Shown piece by piece: positions 6,698 to 13,897 of a DNA stretch of 14,826 nt. Positions within the stretch are counted from its first letter, which is position 1. Each line of letters starts with the position of its first letter. The position numbers and the translations under genes were made by a program. The stretch spans positions 1-14,826 of the forward strand of contig JAZSGM010000087.1 in NCBI GenBank assembly GCA_045532715.1, read 5' to 3'. The notes beneath the pieces were generated by a model. It was not told the DNA's origin. It searched no databases and saw nothing but the letters and a program-made list of their open reading frames with translations. The DNA comes from RGIG2041 sp045532715. Its GTDB lineage: Bacteria > Bacillota > Clostridia > UBA1381 > UMGS1253.

Positions 6698-7951
6698 CTA
6701 TAATTTAATACTTGGGGGAAATGGATTTTCCCTCATTATTCCCCACATCTTATCTATGTAAGATAGAGTGTAGAAATTTTCATAATAATGATAATAAAAT
6801 GCTCCTTTTAGTGTCATGGAATATACCCCATCATTTTCAGTAACAAACCCTAATATTTTTGCCAATAACAATTCAATTCCGTACATTTTACTTAAAGGAA
6901 CATTGAAAAATTTTTGAAATTCGTTCGAATCAACTTTCGTGCTATAAGCAGTCCAGAATAAATAGTAAATCATTCTTTGCCTTAAAGTAAATTTTATAGT
7001 GAGAGCTGTAGGCAGAGTGTGATTATTTACTCTTCTAATATACTCTTCAACAGAAAAGGTATTAATTTTAAATTGATCCTTTAACAAAGTTGTAGCCGAA
7101 CAACCAAAACCAAGGAAATTATCTCTTGTCATTGACGAATACTTGGCAGTATCATTGTTTGAAAATGTCCATATTGAATCTCTTCTGTATCCTTTGGAAT
7201 AACAATATTGTGTTATTGCATCCAACAGTTTTTTCTTTTGCTTCTTATTCATCGTTTTAATTTTACTCTTTGTAAATGTAAAATCAATGAATGGATAAAT
7301 AGCAATGTGGTTTGCACCGCATTCGAAAGCCGTATCTATGTCTTCTTTTAAATCTTCAAAAGTTTGATTTGGCAATGCAAATATAAAATCCATAGAAACG
7401 GTTTCAAATTTAACTTCTTCTAAAATCGTTTTAATTTCTTTTGAATTCACCGCAGAACGTCCAAGTAAATTTTGGTAATTTTCGTTAAAAGATTGAATTC
7501 CAATACTAATCTTTGTTATCCCTGCTGCTTTTAATTTTCTAAGTTTTGAAAGCTCCAAGTCAGATGGATGAAGTTCTATACCTATTCCCTCTGTTATATC
7601 AAAGTATGTTTTAATTGTATCGATGATTTCTTGTACTCTATCTACTGATAAAGCCGGAGATCCACCACCGAAGTAAAGGCTTGTTACTTTTTTCTTACCA
7701 ATGTGCATCTCCCCAACCATATGTATTTCTTGAATTAGACTATCTATATACGCATTACATTTGATATCATCATACAATTCTTTACAATATGGGCAAAAGG
7801 TACAGATTTGTTTACAAAAAGGAATATGTATATACAAACCCATATTTTGTTCTCTATCATATTTAAGTTCTTTATCATATTCATTAGTAAACACAAAAGG
7901 CTTTGTGTTTCTAGTTAGCCACATTCTTGTGGCAGTTGTAATTATGCTCAT
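6698..7951 (-). CDS. HemN-like radical SAM protein (coproporphyrinogen III oxidase/HemW-related)
   Basis: A 417-residue radical SAM enzyme. The core begins with the HemN-type signature YIHIPFCKQICTFCPYC (residues 40-56): Cys46, Cys50 and Cys53 form the CX3CX2C motif for the 4Fe-4S cluster, with an extra Cys56. SAM-binding glycines are in FGGGSP (94-99), ISIGIQSF is at 148-155, and MDFIFALPNQT is at 187-197. A GFGCSAT segment (281-287) and a winged-helix-like C-terminal region (about 320-385) match the HemN/HemW/HutW architecture. ATG at 7949-7951 has AAAGGTGA just upstream, and the gene starts 13 bases after the preceding radical SAM gene, so the two are co-transcribed. The family includes porphyrin decarboxylases, heme-degrading enzymes, HemW and class C radical SAM methyltransferases. 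The present context does not look like heme synthesis. Confidence 0.87.
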   Translation of the reverse strand: MSIITTATRMWLTRNTKPFVFTNEYDKELKYDREQNMGLYIHIPFCKQICTFCPYCKELYDDIKCNAYIDSLIQEIHMVGEMHIGKKKVTSLYFGGGSPALSVDRVQEIIDTIKTYFDITEGIGIELHPSDLELSKLRKLKAAGITKISIGIQSFNENYQNLLGRSAVNSKEIKTILEEVKFETVSMDFIFALPNQTFEDLKEDIDTAFECGANHIAIYPFIDFTFTKSKIKTMNKKQKKKLLDAITQYCYSKGYRRDSIWTFSNNDTAKYSSMTRDNFLGFGCSATTLLKDQFKINTFSVEEYIRRVNNHTLPTALTIKFTLRQRMIYYLFWTAYSTKVDSNEFQKFFNVPLSKMYGIELLLAKILGFVTENDGVYSMTLKGAFYYHYYENFYTLSYIDKMWGIMRENPFPPSIKL

Positions 7952-7964
7952 CTGTTCACCTTTA

Positions 7965-8867
7965 TTATACGTATTTTAAATATGTACGAAGCATTTCTAA
8001 AATAATTTTAACATTTCCCTTGAATGCCAATGTGTATTCCGCCACAAAAAAGTATCCGCACTTTTCACAAAGTCCATCAATTTCTATGCATCTTCCACAT
8101 GTACTAATTTTCCCATTTTCTATAACAACACATTGATAGCACGGAGTAGGAAAACTGTTATCAATTATGTATGGCAATGCACTTTTAAGATTAAAAACAG
8201 GCATTTTCTGTTCAATCATTTCTTTAATGATCTCGGAACATTTCACCTTGTCCTCTTTTGTTAGTTCTAAATCTTTGGTATCAGGATATGGAGTATGAAA
8301 ATTAAAAGAAACTGCGCGAACATTTTTTGTTTCCTTTGCTAATTTGCAAACAAAGGGAATTGCATGCTTATTAATTTGATTTACTGCCATATAAAAACAA
8401 ATATTATCTGAAGTTGCTTGGCTTATATTTTCCATAATTGTGTCAAAAGTATCACCGCGAATGATATTATGATGAATCCTATCGCCATCAAGACTCAAAA
8501 GTATTAAATCTGCTTCAGGTAAATCAATTTTAAATGTTCCGTTTGTTACAACATTGACAATTAAAAAACCCATTTGTTTTGCTTCAACAACTAAATCTCT
8601 AAGCGTTTTTCCTTCGTCTGACCAAAGGAAAGTCTCCCCTCCACAAAAAAACAATATCCTAACTCCATTGTTATATAAAATTCGCATTTCCTCACGGATC
8701 TGCTTATACGGATGTACTACTGCAGTTATGTTGTTTACAGAACAATGCTTACAAGACAAATTACATTTATCTGTCAAGATAACCGTTCCTAGTATTGGTT
8801 CTTTTTTCTTTAATAAAACTGTCTTTATACCAAATTTTGCAAAATATATAAAATCTTTAATCTTCAC
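7965..8867 (-). CDS. Radical SAM protein with C-terminal six-cysteine (SPASM/twitch-like) cluster
   Basis: A 300-residue enzyme. The canonical CX3CX2C motif is C35-NLS-C39-KH-C42, preceded by the strand VILTD. The CGGET motif at 75-79 is the GGE SAM-binding element, and VVTNGTF (107-112) and LSLDGD (124-129) follow as barrel strands. The C-terminus has six cysteines: Cys243, 246, 257, 260, 267 and 270, spaced X2, X10, X2, X6, X2. This suggests one auxiliary Fe-S cluster of SPASM or twitch type. I use a GTG start (8865-8867) giving MKIKDFIYF; the ribosome site (GGGG, about 9 bases upstream) is weak. It lies downstream of the membrane protein and upstream of the HemN-like gene. SPASM-type enzymes often modify peptides or activate enzymes, but no peptide substrate is visible nearby. 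Product unknown. Confidence 0.85.
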   Translation of the reverse strand: MKIKDFIYFAKFGIKTVLLKKKEPILGTVILTDKCNLSCKHCSVNNITAVVHPYKQIREEMRILYNNGVRILFFCGGETFLWSDEGKTLRDLVVEAKQMGFLIVNVVTNGTFKIDLPEADLILLSLDGDRIHHNIIRGDTFDTIMENISQATSDNICFYMAVNQINKHAIPFVCKLAKETKNVRAVSFNFHTPYPDTKDLELTKEDKVKCSEIIKEMIEQKMPVFNLKSALPYIIDNSFPTPCYQCVVIENGKISTCGRCIEIDGLCEKCGYFFVAEYTLAFKGNVKIILEMLRTYLKYV

Positions 8868-8955
8868 TGTATATTACCCCATTTCTACATCATTCGACTT
8901 TTCTAAAAACTGCACAATCTAGATGCCAACCTTTTTAGCAATGGATCGCGTTGAG
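8868..8955 (-). other. Gap inside the cassette; no precursor-peptide gene seen
   Basis: Eighty-eight bases separate the membrane protein and the first radical SAM gene. I looked for a small modified-peptide precursor. Only a stop-interrupted stretch of about a dozen codons without a ribosome site is present. An AGTCGAA sequence (complement of 8893-8899), one base from the box TGTCGAA seen elsewhere in the window, lies 25 bases before the GTG start. Confidence 0.4.
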
Positions 8956-9657
8956 TCAGAGAATATCAACAAGATTTAATTTCTCATATTTTTCTTGGTA
9001 TTCAATACATAGTTTCTCAAATTGAAAAATGTTATTTAATACAACTTCCCTTGATTCTTCTAAAAGGTCTATCTCGTTAACTTTTTTTCTCAATGCAGTA
9101 GGACTGGGAATGCTTTCACACTTACTAATCATATTACTATTCCCCTTGAACACATAAATTGTTTCAGTAATTGAAGATATTTTTTTCTTATCTTCAGAAT
9201 CATTAATACCATATGAAATCTTCCCAAACGCCTCGCTTAATAATCTTTGATACGCCAGTTTAATAGGTCCATTGATTATACTTATCGCGTTCGTATTTTT
9301 TGCTGTTTCATATAAATCATCAACCAATTCAACTGAAACGCCAACAGGAACTCCTCCATAAAATTTGTGTCTATACAAAATTTCAGTTGCAACTTTTGTG
9401 AGTGTGTATTGTGAATTATTCAACTGTTCAATGGTAGCGTTAGCTTCCTCAATCATATCCTTAAACTTCAATTCTATATCTTTCATTTTTATAACAGAAA
9501 CATACTTTTTAAGATGATCAAAATTCAGCAATACAGCACTTAACACCGAAGGGACTAAAACTATTCCCATTTCTGTTGTTTTTCCTAATACTCCAAAATA
9601 TAAGCAAGGACCAAAAAGAAATAAGAGTGATAATATAAATTTAAATACATTTTTCAT
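8956..9657 (-). CDS. Unknown membrane-anchored coiled-coil protein
   Basis: I do not recognise a family. The 233-residue protein begins MKNVFKFILSLLFLFGPCLY, with two adjacent hydrophobic segments (about residues 5-25 and 30-48) that would form a membrane hairpin. A charged heptad-rich helix follows (about 55-95, IELKFKDMIEEANATIEQLN). The rest (95-233) is soluble, probably cytoplasmic, and Lys/Glu-rich with further helices near the end. ATG at 9655-9657 has AGAGGTG (9663-9669) upstream. An in-frame start at 9699 is rejected because it has no such site and would add 14 polar residues ahead of the membrane segment. It is the first gene of the radical SAM cassette. It could be a membrane tether or sensor for the two enzymes, but nothing in the sequence proves an interaction. 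Confidence 0.75.
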   Translation of the reverse strand: MKNVFKFILSLLFLFGPCLYFGVLGKTTEMGIVLVPSVLSAVLLNFDHLKKYVSVIKMKDIELKFKDMIEEANATIEQLNNSQYTLTKVATEILYRHKFYGGVPVGVSVELVDDLYETAKNTNAISIINGPIKLAYQRLLSEAFGKISYGINDSEDKKKISSITETIYVFKGNSNMISKCESIPSPTALRKKVNEIDLLEESREVVLNNIFQFEKLCIEYQEKYEKLNLVDIL

Positions 9658-9689
9658 TTTCCCACCTCTTTCGTCATCATTCCGCACCA

Positions 9690-9715
9690 TTCGACACAAT
9701 TCTTACTCGTGTCAA
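9690..9715 (-). promoter_or_regulatory. TTGACA ... AGTAAGAAT ... TGTCGAA box at the right edge of the cassette
   Basis: Read on the minus strand, TTGACA (9715-9710) is followed by AGTAAGAAT and then TGTCGAA (9696-9690), about 33 bases before the membrane-protein ATG. TTGACA coincides with the inverted repeat. No TATAAT-like -10 follows at 16-18 bases. TGTCGAA equals the consensus Spo0A box of Firmicutes. The same order of elements is found upstream of the amidohydrolase at 13826. Confidence 0.45.
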
Positions 9716-9716
9716 G
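9704..9716 (-). repeat. Right terminal inverted repeat of the radical SAM cassette
   Basis: TACTCGTGTCAAG, the exact reverse complement of 6679-6691. It starts 13 bases after the end of the GltD-like gene. The adjacent GAC (9716-9718) could be a 3-bp target duplication. Beyond the repeat the two ends do not match. Confidence 0.7.
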
Positions 9717-9729
9717 ACTGGAACAAAAA

Positions 9730-10962
9730 CTACACATTCTCCTCTAACCCCTGAATGTATTTATGCATGGTTTCTGCCACAATCTTGCTGTGTGCAACGG
9801 CTTCAACGACCGTTCTTGCGCCGTTGACCACATCGCCCGATGCAAATATCCCCGGTCGGCTTGTGTTGCCAAATTCATCTGCCACCAAAAGACCGGACTT
9901 ACTTGCCTCCAAACCGGTTGTGGTAGAAACAATAACATTTCTCGGTCCCTGACTGATTGCAATAATCACAGAATCCGAAGGATAGAATTTATCGCTGCCT
10001 TCTACCTCTTCCATCGTTCCGTCCTCATGCTCTATAACATCGCGGAAAATCACGCCTTCGTCCAAGATTTCAACCGGTTTGCAGTTATACTTAAAATTCA
10101 CGCCCTCTAATTTTGCATAGCTGTATTCATAATCACTTGCCGCAACCTTGGCGGTCAGCGAAAAGCAGGTGACCTCGCGGCTACCGCTTCGTACAACAGT
10201 ACGGGCAACGTCCATAGCTGCATTGCCGGCGCCGATAATACTCACCTTTTCGCCCAATTTATATACGTTCGGATTGTTCAGATAATTGATGGCAAAATGG
10301 ACATTCCCGAATGTCTCGCCTTTTATATGTAATGTATTGGGACGCCATACACCCGTACCGATAAAAATCGCTTTATAGCCGTCTCTGAACAAATCATCCA
10401 CGCTGATTGCATCGCCGATTCGAATATTCGGGCGAATTTTTATGCCTTTGAGTTCAATGTGTCGATATTGTAGATCATCGAGCACACTTTTCGGCAAACG
10501 AAATTCCGGAATACCGTAGCGCAAAACGCCGCCGATTTTATCCTTGCTTTCAAAAATCGTCACCTTATAACCATAGCGCGCCAAGATGATTGCAATTGTA
10601 AGACCTGCAGGTCCGGAACCAACAATGGCAACCTTTTGACCGTTTGACTTTGCAGGACCTTCAACCATTTTCGGTGCAAATGCACCGGATATATAATGCT
10701 CAATGGCAGAAAAATGAACCGGCGCGCCCTTTTTATTGAGCACGCAGTTGCCTTCGCACTGTTTCTCGTGATTGCAAATCAAGCTGCAAATCGTGGTCAG
10801 CGGGTTGTTTTCAAAAAGTATTCTTCCAGCCTCATCCAGCTTATTTTCCTTTAAAAGACGAATAATCTGCGGAATAGGCGTGCTTATAGGACAGCCTTTT
10901 TGGCATGTCGGATTTTTACATAGCAAGCAGCGATTTGCCTCGTCCAAAATATGAAGTGCCAC
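9730..10962 (-). CDS. GltD-like Fe-S flavoprotein (glutamate synthase small-subunit / NADPH oxidoreductase family)
   Basis: A 410-residue cytosolic pyridine-nucleotide oxidoreductase. The N-terminal helical domain carries two 4Fe-4S binding sets: Cys12, 15, 20, 24 (CLLCKNPTCQKGCP) and Cys59, 63, 69, 73. The FAD Rossmann motif is VGSGPAG (114-120), the NADPH one is IGAGNAAMD (243-251), and the closing FAD motif is GIFASGDVV (371-379). The start is GTG at 10960-10962, 7 bases from a strong GGAGGAG (10970-10976); an upstream start at 11007 lacks this and adds non-family residues. It is slightly short of GltD (about 450-490 residues). No glutamate synthase large subunit or NfnA partner is present, so the electron acceptor is unknown. 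It follows the acetyltransferase by 48 bases in the same gene train. Confidence 0.9.
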   Translation of the reverse strand: MALHILDEANRCLLCKNPTCQKGCPISTPIPQIIRLLKENKLDEAGRILFENNPLTTICSLICNHEKQCEGNCVLNKKGAPVHFSAIEHYISGAFAPKMVEGPAKSNGQKVAIVGSGPAGLTIAIILARYGYKVTIFESKDKIGGVLRYGIPEFRLPKSVLDDLQYRHIELKGIKIRPNIRIGDAISVDDLFRDGYKAIFIGTGVWRPNTLHIKGETFGNVHFAINYLNNPNVYKLGEKVSIIGAGNAAMDVARTVVRSGSREVTCFSLTAKVAASDYEYSYAKLEGVNFKYNCKPVEILDEGVIFRDVIEHEDGTMEEVEGSDKFYPSDSVIIAISQGPRNVIVSTTTGLEASKSGLLVADEFGNTSRPGIFASGDVVNGARTVVEAVAHSKIVAETMHKYIQGLEENV

Positions 10963-11010
10963 TAATTTTCTCCTCCGTTCACTGTAAAAACATTTTCTTG
11001 CAAGCAAGCT

Positions 11011-11613
11011 TTATAGTTTAATCTCTCTATCCTTAAAATAATACTTTTTATCGTGTTCGTTGATTTCACGCAGCACACGGCACGGGTTGCCGACTGCAAC
11101 TACGCCGGACGGGATGTCCTTTGTGACCACGCTCCCTGCGCCGATAACCGTATTATCCCCGATTGTAACCCCGGGCACAAGCACTGCACCTGCACCAATC
11201 CAGCAATTTTTACCGATTCTGACCGGTGCGTTATACTGATAGCCTTGTGCGCGCAGCTCCGGCAAAATCGGATGTGCGCCGGTCGCAATCGTAACATTCG
11301 GACCAAACATCGTAAAGTCCCCCACATAAATATGCGTGTCGTCCACGAGTGTTAAGTTAAAATTTGCATAGACATTTTTCCCGAAATGCACATGCTTACC
11401 GCCCCAGTTTGCTCTTAGCGGCGGCTCGATATAGCACCCTTCGCCGATTTCGGCAAACATTTCTTTTAAAAGCGCTTTTCGTTTTGCAAACTCCGAGGGG
11501 CGTGTCTGATTAAAATCGTACAGCTCTTCAAGGCAAGCAAACTGCTGTTTAATAATTTCATCGTCGCCCGGAAGATACAATTCTCCGGAATGTAATTTTT
11601 CATATTCGCTCAT
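11011..11613 (-). CDS. Sugar O-acetyltransferase, maltose/galactoside acetyltransferase type
   Basis: A 200-residue acetyl-CoA-dependent acetyltransferase of the left-handed beta-helix family (Maa/LacA/NodL), the usual length. It has the helical N-terminal Mac domain (about residues 3-55, MSEYEKLHSGELY) and hexapeptide repeats through 75-165. The catalytic His114 lies in IATGAHP. FGKNVYANFNLTLVDD (77-92) is the typical acceptor-side loop, and WIGAGAVLVPGVTIGDNTVI (138-157) forms the late coils. ATG at 11611-11613 follows a purine-rich GAGGGGGAGA; an upstream start at 11643 lacks this and would extend past the conserved N-terminus. It sits 31 bases after the ceramidase-domain gene. Such enzymes acetylate the 6-hydroxyl of sugars, often as detoxification during sugar overload. 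Confidence 0.93.
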   Translation of the reverse strand: MSEYEKLHSGELYLPGDDEIIKQQFACLEELYDFNQTRPSEFAKRKALLKEMFAEIGEGCYIEPPLRANWGGKHVHFGKNVYANFNLTLVDDTHIYVGDFTMFGPNVTIATGAHPILPELRAQGYQYNAPVRIGKNCWIGAGAVLVPGVTIGDNTVIGAGSVVTKDIPSGVVAVGNPCRVLREINEHDKKYYFKDREIKL

Positions 11614-11644
11614 GGTTATCTCCCCCTCGAAGCTCATTTTCATT

Positions 11645-13002
11645 TCAGTTTTTCATATCCTTAAGCAATTCTCTTGCACCGTCGATAATTCTTTCGCCTA
11701 CGCCCGCTTTAAACTTAGACGAGCGTGCCTCATAGCCGCCCTCGGCATAAGCGGACTCTACCGGAAAATAGCCGTTATGCCCGTTAACAAGCTCGCACAC
11801 AAGTACAATTTCCCAGCCCGGTGTTCTCTTGATTTCCATACTGATGCCCGTAAACGGCTCGCCCGGGATACCCACCATGGCAATTTCACCGAGTTTTAAG
11901 CCGGTCAAGCCCATTTCAAAATATTCCGGTCCGTTTGCAAGCTTGCACATTCTCGCCGACTCGGCAACCACCGCTGTAAGCTCCATTGCTTCAAACGGGA
12001 TTTCGCTGTCGCGTCCCTCTTCGTGCAGCTGATTATATTTGCGCGCCAACACAAGCTCCTCCGGCGTCGGTACATTTGCCGGCACCTGGATTGTCTTATG
12101 GAAAATGTCAATGTCGTTTACATCGATGTATTTTACCTTGTCATACACCTGCAAAACCGTACCCGCCATTGCTCTGCCGACAAATCTTGCCATACCAGGA
12201 CTCTTCATTTCGTTGTCAAAGCTGATTTCCGTATCGTTCATATCGCCGTCCTTCGGGTGCACATTTGTGCTGCCGACATCGCCTTGCGCACCTGTAATGA
12301 ACATACACTTTGTGCCGTCGAGTGCTTTTGCAACGGTTCTGCGCATCCAGCCCGGCCAGTCCGGCGAAATCAGCTCGCCGTTGACGGTATCGGCGTGCAC
12401 GCCGTAGTTTACAAGCACAATGCTGTCCGCACCGTCGCGGTCAATGCGCACAACATTGACTCTTTCATCAATTTCACCAATCGGATGGTCGATGTTCGGG
12501 TCATCCACCGGCGGGCAGGTCATCGTAGAGCCGTCCTTCATTTTATAGCGTCTGATGTAGGCAACTCTGTCAGCGACGCGACCTATGCCGTAGCCGACCT
12601 TGGCATCCCTCAAGTTCTCCGATGCCATTTTTACGGCATCGGCAATTCTCGATTTCAAAAACGCAAAATATGTATCAATCTCTTCTTCGGTGGTTTCAAA
12701 CAAGGAATTCGGTGTCAGCACGGGACCCGTGTGCGTGTGAATGGTGGAGATAAAAATGCTGCTGGCATCAACACCGCTGCGCGCCTCCACCGCCACTTTG
12801 ATTTCATCTGCCTGCTCTACGGTGAGTGAGCAAACATCCACACTGATTACGGCAATTCTTTTTTGCCGCACTCAAGCACGATGGCGCTTGTTTCAAGATC
12901 GTGCAAAAAACCTTTCACATGTCTCGGTACATAATACCCCATCACACCAAAGCCCATTTTTGGGTTTATATTGCATACTGCATAACCAACTCTCAAACTC
13001 AT
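11645..13002 (-). pseudogene. Neutral/alkaline ceramidase-domain protein interrupted by a one-base frameshift
   Basis: The gene starts at ATG 13000-13002 (GGAGAG upstream) with MSLRVGYAVCNINPK and reads 48 codons to GKK, where the frame runs into a TAA (12847-12849). The frame one base back continues without a stop for 404 residues as RIAVISVDVCSLT to 11645. The break is at an A6 tract (T6 at 12859-12864); seven A's would restore one 452-residue protein. The product matches the neutral/alkaline non-lysosomal ceramidase N-terminal domain: the opening strand with GYYVPRHVKGFLHDLETSAIVL, the His-rich STIHTHTGP motif (metal ligands near 89 and 91 of the repaired protein), NYGVHADTVNG and GAQGDVGSTN. 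There is no signal peptide and no ceramidase C-terminal domain, so a small cytosolic substrate is more likely than ceramide. It may be a true mutation, a sequencing error or slippage. Confidence 0.8.
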
Positions 13003-13058
13003 TTTTATATCTCTCCATTTGTTAATATATAGGCTGTATAATCCGGATGCCTGCCTCT

Positions 13059-13826
13059 TTATATATTAAAAAGTCTTTTTGCATTATTCAACAGTATGTT
13101 TTCTTTGTCTCTCTGTCCAAGCATTGCAAATTCTATTCTTCCTCTTTGTGAAGCCGCAGAATAGGTATCTGTACCGAACAAAATATGTTCAGAGCCTATT
13201 TGCGATACTGCATACTCTATTATCCTGTTTTTAAGACTTGCAAAACCCGATGTGTCTACATAAACATTTTCAAATTTTGCATCTCTCACGGCTTTAATAT
13301 GATATTCATTTTTCAAATGTGCCATAATAAAGGTTGCGTTTTGATATTGGTTTGCAAAAGGAAGAATATAATCCGCACCCTTTTCAGGATGAATCTGCAC
13401 GATCGCAGAAAGCTTGTCCGCAAATGAAAAAATCTTATCGCCGTATTCTTCAACAGAATACTTATGGCACACCGGATGAATTTTTATTCCAACACATTTT
13501 TCGGATTTAAGCATTCTTTCTGCCTGCGTAAATGTATTTTCATTTCGCGGATCAATAATCACCCATTGATATAAAGCGTCGATCTGGTTTGCCAAGTCGA
13601 ACATAAACTCGTTCGATGCTTCCGTTCTGCTTGTATCAAGCACCCCATCAAACGGCGAAACAAACACCTTGCCTATATGTGCCGTTTCACTTATTTTCGA
13701 CAATACATCCCAATATGCAGTATACAAATCGCCCTCTTGCATTATATCAGTCAGGTGATTATGTACTAAACTGTCTTTCGGACCATAATTCAAATGGCAA
13801 TGTGTATCAATTGCATTTACAAACAT
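13059..13826 (-). CDS. Amidohydrolase-family TIM-barrel metal hydrolase (amidohydrolase-2 type)
   Basis: A 255-residue protein. Metal-binding HxH is His9 and His11 in AIDTHCHLNYG. Further barrel residues are Lys115 and His117 (GIKIHP), His146 (VQIHPEKG), His170 (IMAHLKN) and Asp220 (LFGTDTYS), in the order expected for the superfamily. The size suits the small amidohydrolase-2 group (ACMSD-like decarboxylases, sugar lactonases). ATG at 13824-13826 follows AAAGGA at about 9 bases. The next gene, the ceramidase-domain protein, begins 56 bases downstream with no terminator between them. Substrate is unknown; a lactonase or carboxylate-processing role in sugar-acid catabolism is plausible from context only. 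Confidence 0.88.
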   Translation of the reverse strand: MFVNAIDTHCHLNYGPKDSLVHNHLTDIMQEGDLYTAYWDVLSKISETAHIGKVFVSPFDGVLDTSRTEASNEFMFDLANQIDALYQWVIIDPRNENTFTQAERMLKSEKCVGIKIHPVCHKYSVEEYGDKIFSFADKLSAIVQIHPEKGADYILPFANQYQNATFIMAHLKNEYHIKAVRDAKFENVYVDTSGFASLKNRIIEYAVSQIGSEHILFGTDTYSAASQRGRIEFAMLGQRDKENILLNNAKRLFNI

Positions 13827-13849
13827 TTATTTCATTCCTTTCAATGATT

Positions 13850-13877
13850 TTCGACATTCTTACTATGATTTTGTCAA
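13850..13877 (-). promoter_or_regulatory. TTGACA ... AGTAAGAAT ... TGTCGAA box upstream of the amidohydrolase
   Basis: On the minus strand TTGACA (13877-13872) is followed by AGTAAGAAT and TGTCGAA (13856-13850), 23 bases before the ATG at 13826. It is also preceded by TTTTTGTCC, like the box at 9690-9715 (TTTTTGTTCC). No -10 hexamer stands at the normal distance. It could be a regulator site or a Spo0A-like box, or the edge of the adjoining repeat. Confidence 0.45.
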
Positions 13878-13897
13878 GTTAGGGACAAAAATTTCTG

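Larger units (their letters stand above)
6680..9715. mobile_element. Putative non-autonomous cassette: membrane protein plus two radical SAM enzymes between short inverted repeats
   Basis: A 3.0-kb segment bounded by 12-bp perfect inverted repeats (13 bp with the next pair) and flanked by GAC on both sides. It contains exactly three minus-strand genes that nearly fill it: the last stop is 6 bases from the left repeat, and the first start is 46 bases from the right one. It is visibly more A/T-rich than the flanking sugar genes and is rich in AAA, ATA and AGA codons. It sits between the end of a GltD-like gene and an intergenic repeat. It encodes no transposase or integrase, so mobility is an inference that needs comparison with an empty site. 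Confidence 0.5.

Noticed and set aside
6680..6715. Plus-strand promoter (TTGACA with TATAAT) in the left inverted repeat
   Set aside because: The spacing between the hexamers is only 13 bases and no plus-strand gene follows; the TATAAT falls in the end of the HemN-like gene.
8868..8955. Small precursor-peptide gene for the radical SAM enzymes
   Set aside because: The best frame is about 12 codons from a TTG start with no ribosome site and no core-peptide features.
9657..9715. Standard sigma-A promoter at the right end of the cassette
   Set aside because: TTGACA is present but the sequence 16-18 bases on (around GAATGG) does not resemble a -10 element, so I list it only as a box of unknown role.
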